64,000 nt of DNA. It comes from an uncultured Flavobacteriaceae bacterium (GTDB lineage Bacteria; Bacteroidota; Bacteroidia; Flavobacteriales; Flavobacteriaceae). Position 1 is the first letter of the stretch. Every line of letters begins with the position of its first letter. Location of the stretch: positions 930,001 through 994,000 of the forward strand of contig CANMFO010000001.1 of the NCBI GenBank assembly GCA_947497245.1, read 5' to 3'. The position numbers and the translations under genes are program-made. This document shows positions 51,572 through 60,965 of the stretch, piece by piece. The notes beneath the pieces are model-generated. The model searched no databases and was not told the DNA's origin. It worked only from the letters and a program-made list of their open reading frames with translations.

Positions 51572-52858
51572 TTATATCAATTTCCAAGCTTTTCTTGCCT
51601 TACGGCTGAGCAACGTATTTGCCTTGTTGTTACCGATGAATCTTTCCTTCTCAGGGTTCCATTTTAAGGTTTCCCCCAGCCTCCATGAAATAAGTCCAAG
51701 ATGCATGGGAAGGGTCATCTCACGGGCATATTCCAAATTGGACTCCGGTTGGATGCGTGACTTAACCGAATCTACAAAGTTCTGTTGATGCCCGGGAGAG
51801 CGCGGAATTGAAATGGGCACTTGCCCAAGATCGGTCACGGTCTCTCCGTCAATGGTAATTTCCCGTGTACCGTAGTCGCAGATCAATGTGCCTTTTTCCC
51901 CTTCGAAGTATGCACCAATACTTCTATCTTTTGCACCCGGAACATTGGGTGGTTCGGTGGTCCAATGAATGTTGAGTCCATCAAATTCGTAATCAATGTC
52001 TATCCACTCAGGAGTGTCGGAAAGGCCTTTGGCCTCTTCTCCTCGAGCACTTATGGACCTTAAACCTTTTGGCTTCAACGACATATATACAATATCGGCA
52101 ATATGGCACCAGAAATCTGCAAATATCCCACCTGAATAATCCAGGAAGTATCTATAGCTGAAATGGCATCTCTCCGGGAAGTACGCTCTTTCCGGTGCGG
52201 GTCCTTGCCACATATCCCAGTTCAATGTACTTGGTACGGATTGCCCTTTTGTCATTTTTAATTCAGGGGAACCGCCGGTCTTCCACAATCGTACGGTATG
52301 AATATCACCAAGTACGCCTGACTGAACAATCTCGGTAACCCTATGATAGTTATCGCCGGCATGGATTTGTGTGCCCAACTGAAATATGTTGTTATATCTT
52401 TTTTGATTCGCCAACATCTTTTGCCCTTCATGGACATCATACGATAATGGCTTCTCACCATAGACATCCTTTCCCGCCTGGAAAGCCAAAGTTCCAATAG
52501 TTGCGTGCCAATGATCAGGGGTTGCACATGTAATGGCATCGATATCCTGTCGATCCAAAATGTGTCGAAAGTCCTCGTAGGTATCAACTTTCCAATCGGG
52601 TTGCATCGCCGCCAGATTGTTGATACTCGAGGCCAGATGTGTTTGATCCACATCACATAGGGCAACAATCTTTACCTCCGGCAAGTTGGCGAACCACTTG
52701 ATATGGTTGTTGCCCATTGGGCCAACACCTATATGTGCTACACGTAAGGTGTCGCTCGGTGCCACGCCTTTTATCGACCAAGGAAGTATTGTTAATCCCA
52801 GTGCCCCTAAACTACTTTGCTTAAGAAATGCCCTTCTGTTTTGTTGGAGTCCTTTCAT
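51572..52858 (-). CDS. Gfo/Idh/MocA-family oxidoreductase, exported
   Basis: A 428-residue NAD(P)-dependent oxidoreductase. A twin-arginine-type leader is seen (NRRAFLKQSSLGALGLTILP), then the Rossmann motif RVAHIGVGPMGNNHIKWF, the conserved EKPLSYDVHEGQ (family EKP motif) and the domain-2 LDYSGGIFADFWCHIADI with the catalytic-region His. Such exported members occur in Bacteroidetes sugar loci and oxidise or epimerise sugars. It appears monocistronic; the ~260 bp upstream, before the AraC fragment, shows no feature. Confidence 0.85.
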   Translation of the reverse strand: MKGLQQNRRAFLKQSSLGALGLTILPWSIKGVAPSDTLRVAHIGVGPMGNNHIKWFANLPEVKIVALCDVDQTHLASSINNLAAMQPDWKVDTYEDFRHILDRQDIDAITCATPDHWHATIGTLAFQAGKDVYGEKPLSYDVHEGQKMLANQKRYNNIFQLGTQIHAGDNYHRVTEIVQSGVLGDIHTVRLWKTGGSPELKMTKGQSVPSTLNWDMWQGPAPERAYFPERCHFSYRYFLDYSGGIFADFWCHIADIVYMSLKPKGLRSISARGEEAKGLSDTPEWIDIDYEFDGLNIHWTTEPPNVPGAKDRSIGAYFEGEKGTLICDYGTREITIDGETVTDLGQVPISIPRSPGHQQNFVDSVKSRIQPESNLEYAREMTLPMHLGLISWRLGETLKWNPEKERFIGNNKANTLLSRKARKAWKLI

Positions 52859-53119
52859 GACCTATATTTCTTTGATGTTGATATTTTTAGATTGCAGTCT
52901 ATCGCCACGTGCAATAGAACCTATATACCCTTTCGTTTTTTGAATGACATGATCTATTTGTGACGTTCCGATTCACTTGCCGGGAACGGGTATGACCATT
53001 GACCATATCGCTGTTTCAGCCATAAGGTATAAATAATCCCAAACATCCCATTATTAAGGAAGGATAAATTATGGTAAATGGATAGTATGTGTTTACAGGC
53101 AGTTGTAACGCGATAACCC

Positions 53120-53323
53120 TTAACCTGAAAGTTTGGTTTTGGTTCTGTATTCCATAGGGGTCAATTTATACTTGCGTTTAAATGCAACCGAGAAATTATT
53201 GGAATGTGAATAGCCTACCTGCTCGGAAATTGATGCAACTGTTTCCTTTGGATCCATAAGGAGTTGAGTGGCCTTTTGTAACCTTACATCGGTCAAAAAA
53301 CGGATAAGCGGGATATTGAACAA
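53120..53323 (-). pseudogene. Truncated AraC-family regulator (C-terminal DNA-binding part only)
   Basis: About 65 codons encode the end of an AraC DNA-binding domain: LTDVRLQKATQLLMDPKETV, then VASISEQVGYSHSNNFSVAF and the terminal YKLTPMEYRTK. The first helix-turn-helix and the whole sensor domain are missing. The sequence is cut at 53,315 where a 315-bp copy of an S41-peptidase gene end begins. The start codon that can be read (MFNIPL) is incidental. Confidence 0.75.
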
Positions 53324-53629
53324 AAAGGGAAACCTTTTGTTGCAAAGTGGCCATACACCGGAAGTTCAGGCTTCCGTTCAGGTATTTTCCATGATCGCAC
53401 AACTGTTCCCAAATTCCGAAATCACGTATAAAAATCTAGGGGAGGCGTACACCGTGTTAAAGGATACCCATAAGGCAAAGGAAGTGCTGCAAAAGGCCAT
53501 TTCTTTGGATACCCATGGAAAAATTGGCAAAGCTGCAAGAGCGATGGTATTGGAGATGGACAAGTTATAGCTTGCGAACATAAAATAACTTGGCCGTAAA
53601 ACGGCTGTGGAATGATTGTAGCTATAGAT
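53315..53629 (+). repeat. 315-bp duplicated 3' end of the S41-peptidase gene (pseudogene fragment)
   Basis: Near-identical to 62,363-62,677. It carries the last ~85 codons of the peptidase gene (LNKKGNLLLQSG to the final LEMDKL and TAG) plus 59 bp beyond the stop. It is a remnant without its own start. A few substitutions (such as NSEITYKN against NSAITYKN) show it is not brand new. The remaining ~130 bp up to the next gene contain GAAGGAGGGGAGTGTAAC, reminiscent of the end of the 75-bp repeats. Confidence 0.85.
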
Positions 53630-53757
53630 CCAAAAGGACTATGGCTACAATGGTTTCAAACCGACGACAAGTCCTTCGAAGCTATTTCCAGCATAGGAGG
53701 GAAGGAGGGGAGTGTAACGCCTGGCGGCACAGGCAGGTGGAATGGGAATTAACTATT

Positions 53758-54453
53758 TTATCGTTTTGCTAAAACTTCTAATTTTTCAAGAACAATAATC
53801 TTATACATAGCGCTTACAGGTACTTTTTTATCTCCAATCAACAAATGTGTTCTGCTTGCCTTTGTAACTCTATCTAAATTGATAATGTACGATTTATGCG
53901 TACGTTGAAAATTATCAGATAATAATGTAGTGATATTAATAAGCGTTTCAGGGATAAGGTACATTCTTGAATCGGTAAATATCTTCAAATAATTTCCAAA
54001 ACTTTGAACATACTGAATGGATTTAAATGAAATATTAACAGGCATGCCGTCATGCTTTATTTGAAGTTCTTCACTTCCGCTATTTTTTTTAGACTGTTTA
54101 ATTTTTGATGATGAAACCTTGTTTATTGCTTTCAAAAAACGTTCAATTTTTACGGGTTTCAATAAATAATCCACAACACCATAATCATAACTTTCCAAGG
54201 CATACTCAGAATAAGCAGTAGTTAAAATAACTTTCGGTGGTTTTATCATGGAACGCAAAATTTCCATGCCATTAAGTTCAGGCATTTCTATGTCCAGAAA
54301 GATGAGATCAAGGTCATTTTGCTGTGTAAAATTGATGAATTCAAGTGGATTTCCTGTACTAAAAACCAATTCAAAATTGTCAATTTTAGAACAATAATCC
54401 TCCAACACTTTTCGTGCAAGTATTTCATCATCTACTATGCCAACTTTAATCAT
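53758..54453 (-). CDS. LytTR-family response regulator
   Basis: A 231-residue response regulator. The receiver domain shows DDEILARKVLEDYC, the phospho-acceptor Asp in LDLIFLDIEMPELNG, TTAYSEYALESYDYGVVDYL and the LLKPVK loop. The C-terminal LytTR DNA-binding domain (~125-231; GMPVNISFKSIQYVQSFGNY, TLLSDNFQRTHKSYIINLDR) follows. It would be phosphorylated by the sensor kinase whose gene overlaps it by 8 bp. Targets are unknown; the divergent PD40-lipoprotein gene is nearest. Confidence 0.9.
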   Translation of the reverse strand: MIKVGIVDDEILARKVLEDYCSKIDNFELVFSTGNPLEFINFTQQNDLDLIFLDIEMPELNGMEILRSMIKPPKVILTTAYSEYALESYDYGVVDYLLKPVKIERFLKAINKVSSSKIKQSKKNSGSEELQIKHDGMPVNISFKSIQYVQSFGNYLKIFTDSRMYLIPETLINITTLLSDNFQRTHKSYIINLDRVTKASRTHLLIGDKKVPVSAMYKIIVLEKLEVLAKR

Positions 54454-55465
54454 TGACCGCTTTTTTTAATTTTGAGACTGTTAAATCAATAGATAGATTT
54501 ACATGATATTTTTCTTCTTTATCATCCATTTCCAATACGTGGGAATTAGGATATAATAGATTTAAACGTCTTCTCACATTTTCGAGGCCCAGTCCTGTTC
54601 TTTTCAATGAAGAAACTTTGTGGGGCTTTGAATTATCGACACAAAAATGAAGAGTGGAGTTTTTTATAGTGGCAGAAATATCAATGGTACTCTGTTCATT
54701 CGTACTTTGGGCACCATGTTTAACAGCATTTTCAACAAATGGGATGAGCAACATCGGAGAAATCCTTAAGCCCGACGTGTCTCCGTCAATTAAAAATTCA
54801 ATAGTACAACGTTTACTCAATCTTTTTTCTTCAAGCAATAAATAATTTTCTATAAACTCAAGCTCTTCTTTTAATAAAACGGTCTCTTTTTTAGAACTCT
54901 CCAATTGATACCTCATTAATTCTGAGAGCTGCATAACAAGGTCAGGAGTTTCTAACGATTGTTTCCGCGAAAGCGAATAAATACTGTTTAAGGAATTGAA
55001 TAAAAAATGTGGATTTACCTGTGCTTTTAAATAATTAAGCTCCATTTCTTTTTGTAATTTTTCTTTCTCGTCATTTTCTCTTCGAAACATTATATTTCTT
55101 CTTAAAAAAAAAGCAGACATACCCGTTCCGGTAGTATAAATAAGAAAGAAAAAGAATTTAGAAGTACCTAACCAGCCATCTTTCCCATATCCCCTTAAAT
55201 ATGAAACCAAAAATATGCTCCCCATGAGTAAGATGCCATATAAAAAATAGCGTCTCTTGTCTAAAAAAAAAGGAATGAGAACAAAATGATTTATCCATAT
55301 AACAGCCATGATAATAATGGCATAGCCAAGTCCCCATAAATAAAAAGAAAAAAGCGTATCATATCGATCTATGAATATCCATCCACTCAACAATTCAAGG
55401 ATGAGCACCAAAAAAAAGGCTCCTATGTTAAGGAGTATTGTATGCTTCAAAGATTTTTTGATCAC
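54446..55465 (-). CDS. LytS-type sensor histidine kinase
   Basis: A 339-residue kinase with four N-terminal spans (from LLNIGAFFLVLILELLSGWI to FFFLIYTTGTGMSAFFLRR), the His-kinase motif VNPHFLFNSLNSIYSLSRKQ and the ATPase region (PMLLIPFVENAVKHGAQ, GLGLENVRRRLNLLYP). No periplasmic sensor domain is visible, so the signal is probably sensed in or at the membrane. The start is GTG. It is divergent from the PD40-lipoprotein gene and forms one unit with the LytTR regulator. Confidence 0.9.
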   Translation of the reverse strand: MIKKSLKHTILLNIGAFFLVLILELLSGWIFIDRYDTLFSFYLWGLGYAIIIMAVIWINHFVLIPFFLDKRRYFLYGILLMGSIFLVSYLRGYGKDGWLGTSKFFFFLIYTTGTGMSAFFLRRNIMFRRENDEKEKLQKEMELNYLKAQVNPHFLFNSLNSIYSLSRKQSLETPDLVMQLSELMRYQLESSKKETVLLKEELEFIENYLLLEEKRLSKRCTIEFLIDGDTSGLRISPMLLIPFVENAVKHGAQSTNEQSTIDISATIKNSTLHFCVDNSKPHKVSSLKRTGLGLENVRRRLNLLYPNSHVLEMDDKEEKYHVNLSIDLTVSKLKKAVND

Positions 55466-55649
55466 AAACTCTTTTATTAAGAAAAATATAAAGATACTAT
55501 CTATAGGTACGAATTTCCATAATTTCTTACCAAAGCCTTATATCAATGACGAAATGGCTTTATCATTTAATTGTTGCGTTTATCCCATTAATGGATTTAT
55601 ACATTGAATATACAATACATTTATTCAACATTTAAGTGAAAAATAAACA

Positions 55650-56564
55650 ATGAGAAATTACAACTTTATTATTTTAATACTTGTATTTACAGTGCTTTTC
55701 GATTCATGCAATACTAAAAAACAAGAACCAAAAAACAATGGTTCACGAACTATAATAAGCCCCTATTTTGGACAAAAACCACCAGGCCTGATTCCAGAAG
55801 TTTTTGCCCCTGGAATTGTTTCGATCAATGGAAGGAATGAATCGGGTATTTCGTTTTCTCCTGATTTGGACGAAATATATTTTACGGTGAATAAAAAAGA
55901 TGGAGAAACAGCTATCTATTTCTCAAAACGTAAAGGTAATAAATGGACTCCCACCAAAAGGGCAAATTTTACCAATGGGAAAAAAAATGAGGAATTATAT
56001 CCCTTCGTTGGTCTTAACGACAAAAGGATTTACTTCACCGCTTTGGATTCTATTTTTTCGGATGAGAAAATTTGGTACGTAGATCGTTTAGAGGATTCCT
56101 GGAGTGATGCCATACAACTTGATTCACCTCTAAATGATGACCTGGTTTTTTATATTAATCAAGCTAAAAACGGAGATCTTTTTTATACCAATATATCAAA
56201 GCGAAAAATGTATTATGCACGCAACAGAAATGGTGAATTTCCCGAAGTACAGGAAGTTGAACTTGAATTTGGTCATCACGGGTTTATTTCCCCATCCCAA
56301 GAGTATTTGCTGGTATATACCCAAAACAAAGAAAATGAAAAAAGAAAAGACCACGATATTTATGTCTGCTTTAAGGAAAAAGACGGGACATGGACAAAAC
56401 CAATTCGCCTTGGAAATGAAGTAAATTCCAATTTTAACGAAGGGTGCCCGAGTATCACGCCAGATGGCAAATATTTGTTTTTTAGTAGATCTAACGACGA
56501 AGATGGGTTATCAAATTTGTATTGGGTGAGCACGGAGATCATAGAAAAACTTAGACCCCAATAG
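55650..56564 (+). CDS. PD40/TolB-like beta-propeller lipoprotein
   Basis: A 304-residue lipoprotein: leader ILILVFTVLFDSCNTKK with the Cys as lipidation site, then WD40-like PD40 beta-propeller repeats (SGISFSPDLDEIYFTVNKK, PFVGLNDKRIYFTALDS, EGCPSITPDGKYLFFSRSND). This is the usual Bacteroidetes periplasmic lipoprotein type, thought to bind peptides or cell-wall material. It starts 185 bp from the sensor-kinase gene on the opposite strand and is a plausible target of that two-component pair. Confidence 0.8.
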   Translation: MRNYNFIILILVFTVLFDSCNTKKQEPKNNGSRTIISPYFGQKPPGLIPEVFAPGIVSINGRNESGISFSPDLDEIYFTVNKKDGETAIYFSKRKGNKWTPTKRANFTNGKKNEELYPFVGLNDKRIYFTALDSIFSDEKIWYVDRLEDSWSDAIQLDSPLNDDLVFYINQAKNGDLFYTNISKRKMYYARNRNGEFPEVQEVELEFGHHGFISPSQEYLLVYTQNKENEKRKDHDIYVCFKEKDGTWTKPIRLGNEVNSNFNEGCPSITPDGKYLFFSRSNDEDGLSNLYWVSTEIIEKLRPQ

Positions 56565-56742
56565 GGCGGAACGTATAGAGGGCATTGTGAAAATGGCAAT
56601 GATTTACCATTTGAATGATGGGCCAGTTGCTGCTGCAGTGAGTATACCTTTTTAGTAGGACAAAGCATTGCTTTGGGCCAGACCAAGCGCAGATACCAGC
56701 TGGCGGGTCGGAATTATAAATTGCAAACACAAAGAAGAAAAC

Positions 56743-58731
56743 ATGAAAATTACTAAATTAATACTATTGACATTTGCTATAGCGCTAAACACTGCCTTTG
56801 CTCAAGAAAATAAGGTAAACGATAACACGCATACAGTAGATAAGTCTTATTTAGAATTACCTCAAATTCAAGTAATTCCTATAGAGGATACTAAAAATGA
56901 CAGGCAATATGAACTGTATGTCAAGCTTCCTGAAGGGTATTCGGAAAACAAGGATAAAAAATATCCTGTCCTTTATTTCACGGATGCCATGTGGCATGTC
57001 GAAATACTATCTGCCTCTACAGAATACATGCTGGAAGACGTTATTCTAGTCGGAATTTCCTGGCAGAAGGACATAAATGAAGACCTGAAAAATGAAGTGG
57101 GAGAGCATGTTAGTCGGTTCCGGGATTACAGCTTTCGACAATCAAATAAACCTGATATTCAAACAAAATTTCAATTAGGGCAAGCCAATAAACATTTAGA
57201 TTTTATTCGCAATGATGTCATTACCTATGTTGAAAATACCTATAGAACTGATCCAAATAGTCGTACTTATTTCGGTTATTCAATGGGCGGAGAATTTGGT
57301 GCTTATATACTACTGTCCCAACCTGATACCTTTAACAATTACATTCTTGGCAGTCCATCGATCAAAAATGAAGTTGCCCATTTAACTGAACTTAATACGA
57401 AATTTGGACCTTTCGAGGCGTCAAATAGAAACTCGAGTCTGAATGCCAATGTTTTCATTTCACATGGCTCATTGGAAGAAGAGATGGTTGAACCTATCGA
57501 GGAGTTTGTTAAATTATTAAATGATAGAAGGGATGACGGTTTGTCCGTTTTAAAAGAAGTGATCGATGGTAATCATGGCACTGCATTCCCTATGACAGCA
57601 GTTCGGAGTGTCACTTGGTTGTCATCTTTGATGAGTCATGTTTCAAGTGATAACCATGAGGTCCCGTTCTGGGGTATTCCACATCTTAACAATGCATATA
57701 TCAGTCCAACACCAGAGGATAGAAAAGATGGGATTTCAGTTGATACATTATCGGTAGACAGCAATGACCAAAACGCAATCCTCAACCTTTCCCAAGATAT
57801 TTTTGAGGGCAAACATGGAAGCTATGATGCCCTGCTCATTTCACACAAAAACAAACTGGTTTTTGAATCCTATTATAAAAAAGGTCGTATCAACTTGCCT
57901 CACGGACAGGCATCAGCGGTAAAAGCGTATACCAGTTTGGTTTTGGGCAGAGCTATTCAAATGGGTTACCTATCCATGGAAGATCTGGACAAACCTTTGA
58001 TTGGTTTTCTAAAAGATGTCGATCCTGAAAAAATCGCCAAAGGGGCCGAAAAAATCACACTTCATAAGGCATTGACCATGCACGGAGGATTGAATATAGA
58101 TGGAGATAAATGGAAAGAAATTGAGAAAGATACCGTTCGATTAAAAGGCCAAGGTTTGGTCCGGACGCTCCTTGAGCAAAGCGGACCTATAACCCCAGAA
58201 TCTCAGACGTATCTGTATGGTAATTTCAATCCAATGTTGGTGATGACGGTCATTGACGCCGTTGTCCCGGGAACGGCCGAGCGCTTTATCAAAAGGGAGC
58301 TGCTTGACAAACTCGGCATTACAGAATATAAATGGTCAAATCATATTAGTGGTTTGCCAGAAGCAGGGTGGCGTGCAAGTATCATGTCCCGCGACATGCT
58401 CAAATTGGGTAATTTGGTTCTCAATAAAGGTAAATTGAACGGCGAGCAGCTTATTTCTGCTGAATATCTTGCCAAAGCCACCAGTGGAATTGTGAAACCT
58501 ACTCAAGATTGGATGCCCAAAGACTATCGTTACGGTTATTTTTGGTATCAAACACTCGTAAAAGTAGATGATAAAAGTTATGATACCACATTTGCTTGGG
58601 GAGGCGGTGGACAACGTGTAATAGTGATAGACGAACTTGATTTGACCATTGTAATTTCTGGTCATGATGGAGAAGATAAAATAATGACCCAGATTTCTGA
58701 AATTATTGTACCCGCGTTTGTTAACCAATAA
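56743..58731 (+). CDS. Exported fusion of esterase (alpha/beta hydrolase) and serine beta-lactamase-like domain
   Basis: A 662-residue exported protein: leader KLILLTFAIALNTAFAQ, an N-terminal esterase-D/Fes-type alpha/beta hydrolase with the nucleophile elbow GYSMGGEFGAY, then a class C beta-lactamase/penicillin-binding-like domain (~350-660). In the second domain the SxxK motif is SAVK (in ASAVKAYTSLVLG), the YxN-type motif is YGN in QTYLYGNFNPM, and a WGGGGQRV near the end replaces the KTG-type strand. Both active sites look intact. Together they could act on esterified or amide-linked small molecules. The ATG is chosen at the leader, not at an in-frame TTG 25 codons upstream. Confidence 0.85.
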   Translation: MKITKLILLTFAIALNTAFAQENKVNDNTHTVDKSYLELPQIQVIPIEDTKNDRQYELYVKLPEGYSENKDKKYPVLYFTDAMWHVEILSASTEYMLEDVILVGISWQKDINEDLKNEVGEHVSRFRDYSFRQSNKPDIQTKFQLGQANKHLDFIRNDVITYVENTYRTDPNSRTYFGYSMGGEFGAYILLSQPDTFNNYILGSPSIKNEVAHLTELNTKFGPFEASNRNSSLNANVFISHGSLEEEMVEPIEEFVKLLNDRRDDGLSVLKEVIDGNHGTAFPMTAVRSVTWLSSLMSHVSSDNHEVPFWGIPHLNNAYISPTPEDRKDGISVDTLSVDSNDQNAILNLSQDIFEGKHGSYDALLISHKNKLVFESYYKKGRINLPHGQASAVKAYTSLVLGRAIQMGYLSMEDLDKPLIGFLKDVDPEKIAKGAEKITLHKALTMHGGLNIDGDKWKEIEKDTVRLKGQGLVRTLLEQSGPITPESQTYLYGNFNPMLVMTVIDAVVPGTAERFIKRELLDKLGITEYKWSNHISGLPEAGWRASIMSRDMLKLGNLVLNKGKLNGEQLISAEYLAKATSGIVKPTQDWMPKDYRYGYFWYQTLVKVDDKSYDTTFAWGGGGQRVIVIDELDLTIVISGHDGEDKIMTQISEIIVPAFVNQ

Positions 58732-58762
58732 TTCCTATAAAAACAATGGACCTAACATTCAT

Positions 58763-58791
58763 AAACCCGAACTTGTATCGGGTTTTTTATT
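58763..58791 (+). terminator. Rho-independent terminator
   Basis: An 8-bp stem AAACCCGA/TCGGGTTT with a 7-nt loop runs into a T-rich tail, 32 bp after the esterase/beta-lactamase stop. It is the clearest intrinsic terminator in the window. Confidence 0.8.
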
Positions 58792-59016
58792 AAAACAATT
58801 GTACCATAATCCTCCTTCATTTCATTTCGGCGAAGGAGGATAGGTGAGTGCGTGGAACGGTATTCCATCAACAAGTACAACAATTCAGAAACATATTACG
58901 ACGCTTCAAAGTATTATGGTTTCATTTTTTTGTCGATCCCAAGATATTTGAACGGCTGACAACAGCTCATTTTTTTTGGTTTGCATGCCATCCAAATAAT
59001 TCCGTTATTCACATTT

Positions 59017-60108
59017 ATGCCGCTGTTCAACAAAAAGAAACGTATACAATATTTAGGGTTCGATGATCTATGGTATTCCATCATTGCCATTCTCGTCTTA
59101 AGTTTTATAACGAACTTTCTTTTTAACAATCCCAGTGAACGTAACACTTTGGATTTAAAATTAATTGGATGGAGTGTGGCCCTGTTTTTTACCATTTGCG
59201 ATTGGAGCATTATACGCAGTATCTTAATTTTCCTTAGAAAGAAATACCCCGACTTTAAGGATGACAAAAAGCGTATCGGTATCCTTATACCCGCTATTTT
59301 TGGTACCATAGTAATGGTAGATCTCTTTGTGGGTTGGTTGTCAAGTACGCTTGTCAACCTATTGTCCGATTATAACTCGCGTCACATAACACGCTTAAAA
59401 GAACTTATTCCGATTACCATAATCACCATTATGGTCATGGCAATTTATGAGGTGATTTATTCGTACGTACGGTTAAGAAAATCGATACGGGAAGAGGAGC
59501 AAGCAAAACAGGTAATGATACAGGCCCAGTTGGACACCTTGAGAAACCAGGCGCAGCCCCATTTTTTGTTCAACAGCCTCAACACCCTGCGCGATATTAT
59601 TGACCAGGACAGCAAGGAAGATGCCAAGGATTTTGTGGATAGTCTATCTGGTGTATATCGTTTTATTATCGAGTCCGGTAGTTCAAATTTAATTTCCTTG
59701 GAAAAAGAGTTGACATTTGCCAAAGCCTATATCCATATTCAATCAGAAAGATTTGGGGACAACTTAAAGCTGAACTGGAACATTCCCGAAGACAAGCTCT
59801 TGTTGATGATCGTACCTATGAGCTTACAGCTTTTACTGGAAAATGCCATAAAGCACAACATCGTTTCCAAAGCCAGACCTTTGCTTATCACTGTGGCGGT
59901 TAAAGACGACACCTTGGTGGTGGGCAACAAAATTCAAGCAAAATCGACCCAAACACCATCCACAAAAATTGGATTGAGGAATATTGAAAAGCGGTATCAG
60001 CTTATATCAAGTAAAACGCCTGTTATCGATAATGACGGGGAGTATTTTACCGTTTCCCTTCCATTGTTAAATCATCAAAAGAAGAGTCATGAAAATACTG
60101 ATCGTTGA
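59017..60108 (+). CDS. LytS-type sensor histidine kinase
   Basis: A 363-residue membrane kinase: about four spans (YSIIAILVLSFITNFLF, LIGWSVALFFTICDWSII, IGILIPAIFGTIVMVDLFVG, ELIPITIITIMVMAIYEVIY), then a coiled linker, the His motif QAQPHFLFNSLNTLRDIIDQ and the ATPase end (PMSLQLLLENAIKHN, IGLRNIEKRYQL). It shares the layout of the kinase at 54,446-55,465 but is a distinct paralogue. The ATG giving MPLFNKKKRIQ is used; an upstream in-frame TTG adds 12 residues. It overlaps the response-regulator gene by 20 bp. Confidence 0.88.
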   Translation: MPLFNKKKRIQYLGFDDLWYSIIAILVLSFITNFLFNNPSERNTLDLKLIGWSVALFFTICDWSIIRSILIFLRKKYPDFKDDKKRIGILIPAIFGTIVMVDLFVGWLSSTLVNLLSDYNSRHITRLKELIPITIITIMVMAIYEVIYSYVRLRKSIREEEQAKQVMIQAQLDTLRNQAQPHFLFNSLNTLRDIIDQDSKEDAKDFVDSLSGVYRFIIESGSSNLISLEKELTFAKAYIHIQSERFGDNLKLNWNIPEDKLLLMIVPMSLQLLLENAIKHNIVSKARPLLITVAVKDDTLVVGNKIQAKSTQTPSTKIGLRNIEKRYQLISSKTPVIDNDGEYFTVSLPLLNHQKKSHENTDR

Positions 60109-60844
60109 AGATGAGCCCCGTGCCGCAAGTCAATTACAGAACTTATTGGACAAAAGTGTTTTTGATTTTGAATTGCTGACCATTATCGATTCCGTTGAGG
60201 ATACGGTTTCATGGTTTAGAAAAAATACGGCCCCGGATCTGGTGTTCATGGATATTCAACTGGCAGACGGCCTAAGTTTTGAGATTTTTCAGAAAATAGA
60301 AGTGACCGCACCCATTATTTTCACTACGGCCTTTGACCAATACGCCATTCAGGCATTTAAAGTGAACAGTATCGACTATTTGTTAAAGCCCATTAAACAA
60401 AACGACCTGGATGCCGCATTGAACAAATTCTCAAAATCCAAAAGCCTATCAAATCCCATAGGACCAAATATTTTAAAGGAACTTTTAAGCAGTGTCCAGA
60501 CCCCGCAAAAACGCTCTGGAATATTGGTGAAAGAGGGGAGCGGCTTTCTGCAGATAAGGGTATCGGAGCTTTTATATATCTATTCGCAGGACAGTATCAC
60601 TTTTGGCGTTACCCATAACAAACGCTACATCATAGATGAGACCATGGACCAATTGTTCGGTTCCTTGGACGACACCAAGTTTTACAGGATCAATAGGGGC
60701 CAGATCATCTCCAAAATTTCAGTTCAGAAAATAGATCCTTATTTCAATCATCGCGTAAAGTTATCGCTGTCAAATCCCCGTGACCAAGAATTTATTGTAA
60801 GCAGACAAAAAACCAGCGATTTTAAAGACTGGATGAACAAATAG
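60089..60844 (+). CDS. LytTR-family response regulator
   Basis: A 251-residue regulator. The receiver domain shows EDEPRAASQL, the acceptor Asp in PDLVFMDIQLADGLS, TTAFDQYAIQAFKVNSIDYL and LKPIKQ. The LytTR domain starts at about residue 150 (GILVKEGSGFLQIRVSELLY, FYRINRGQIISKISVQKIDP). It is cognate to the overlapping kinase. The S41-peptidase gene that follows after ~120 bp is a likely target. Confidence 0.9.
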   Translation: MKILIVEDEPRAASQLQNLLDKSVFDFELLTIIDSVEDTVSWFRKNTAPDLVFMDIQLADGLSFEIFQKIEVTAPIIFTTAFDQYAIQAFKVNSIDYLLKPIKQNDLDAALNKFSKSKSLSNPIGPNILKELLSSVQTPQKRSGILVKEGSGFLQIRVSELLYIYSQDSITFGVTHNKRYIIDETMDQLFGSLDDTKFYRINRGQIISKISVQKIDPYFNHRVKLSLSNPRDQEFIVSRQKTSDFKDWMNK

Positions 60845-60965
60845 GAAGTCTGCGATGTTTCAAGCAACAATTCCTACGTTTCAACACAAAGCACTACTCT
60901 TGAGAACGGATTAAGACCATATTTGTGATGTAATAAATAATCAAATGCAGATTAAAAACAACATC

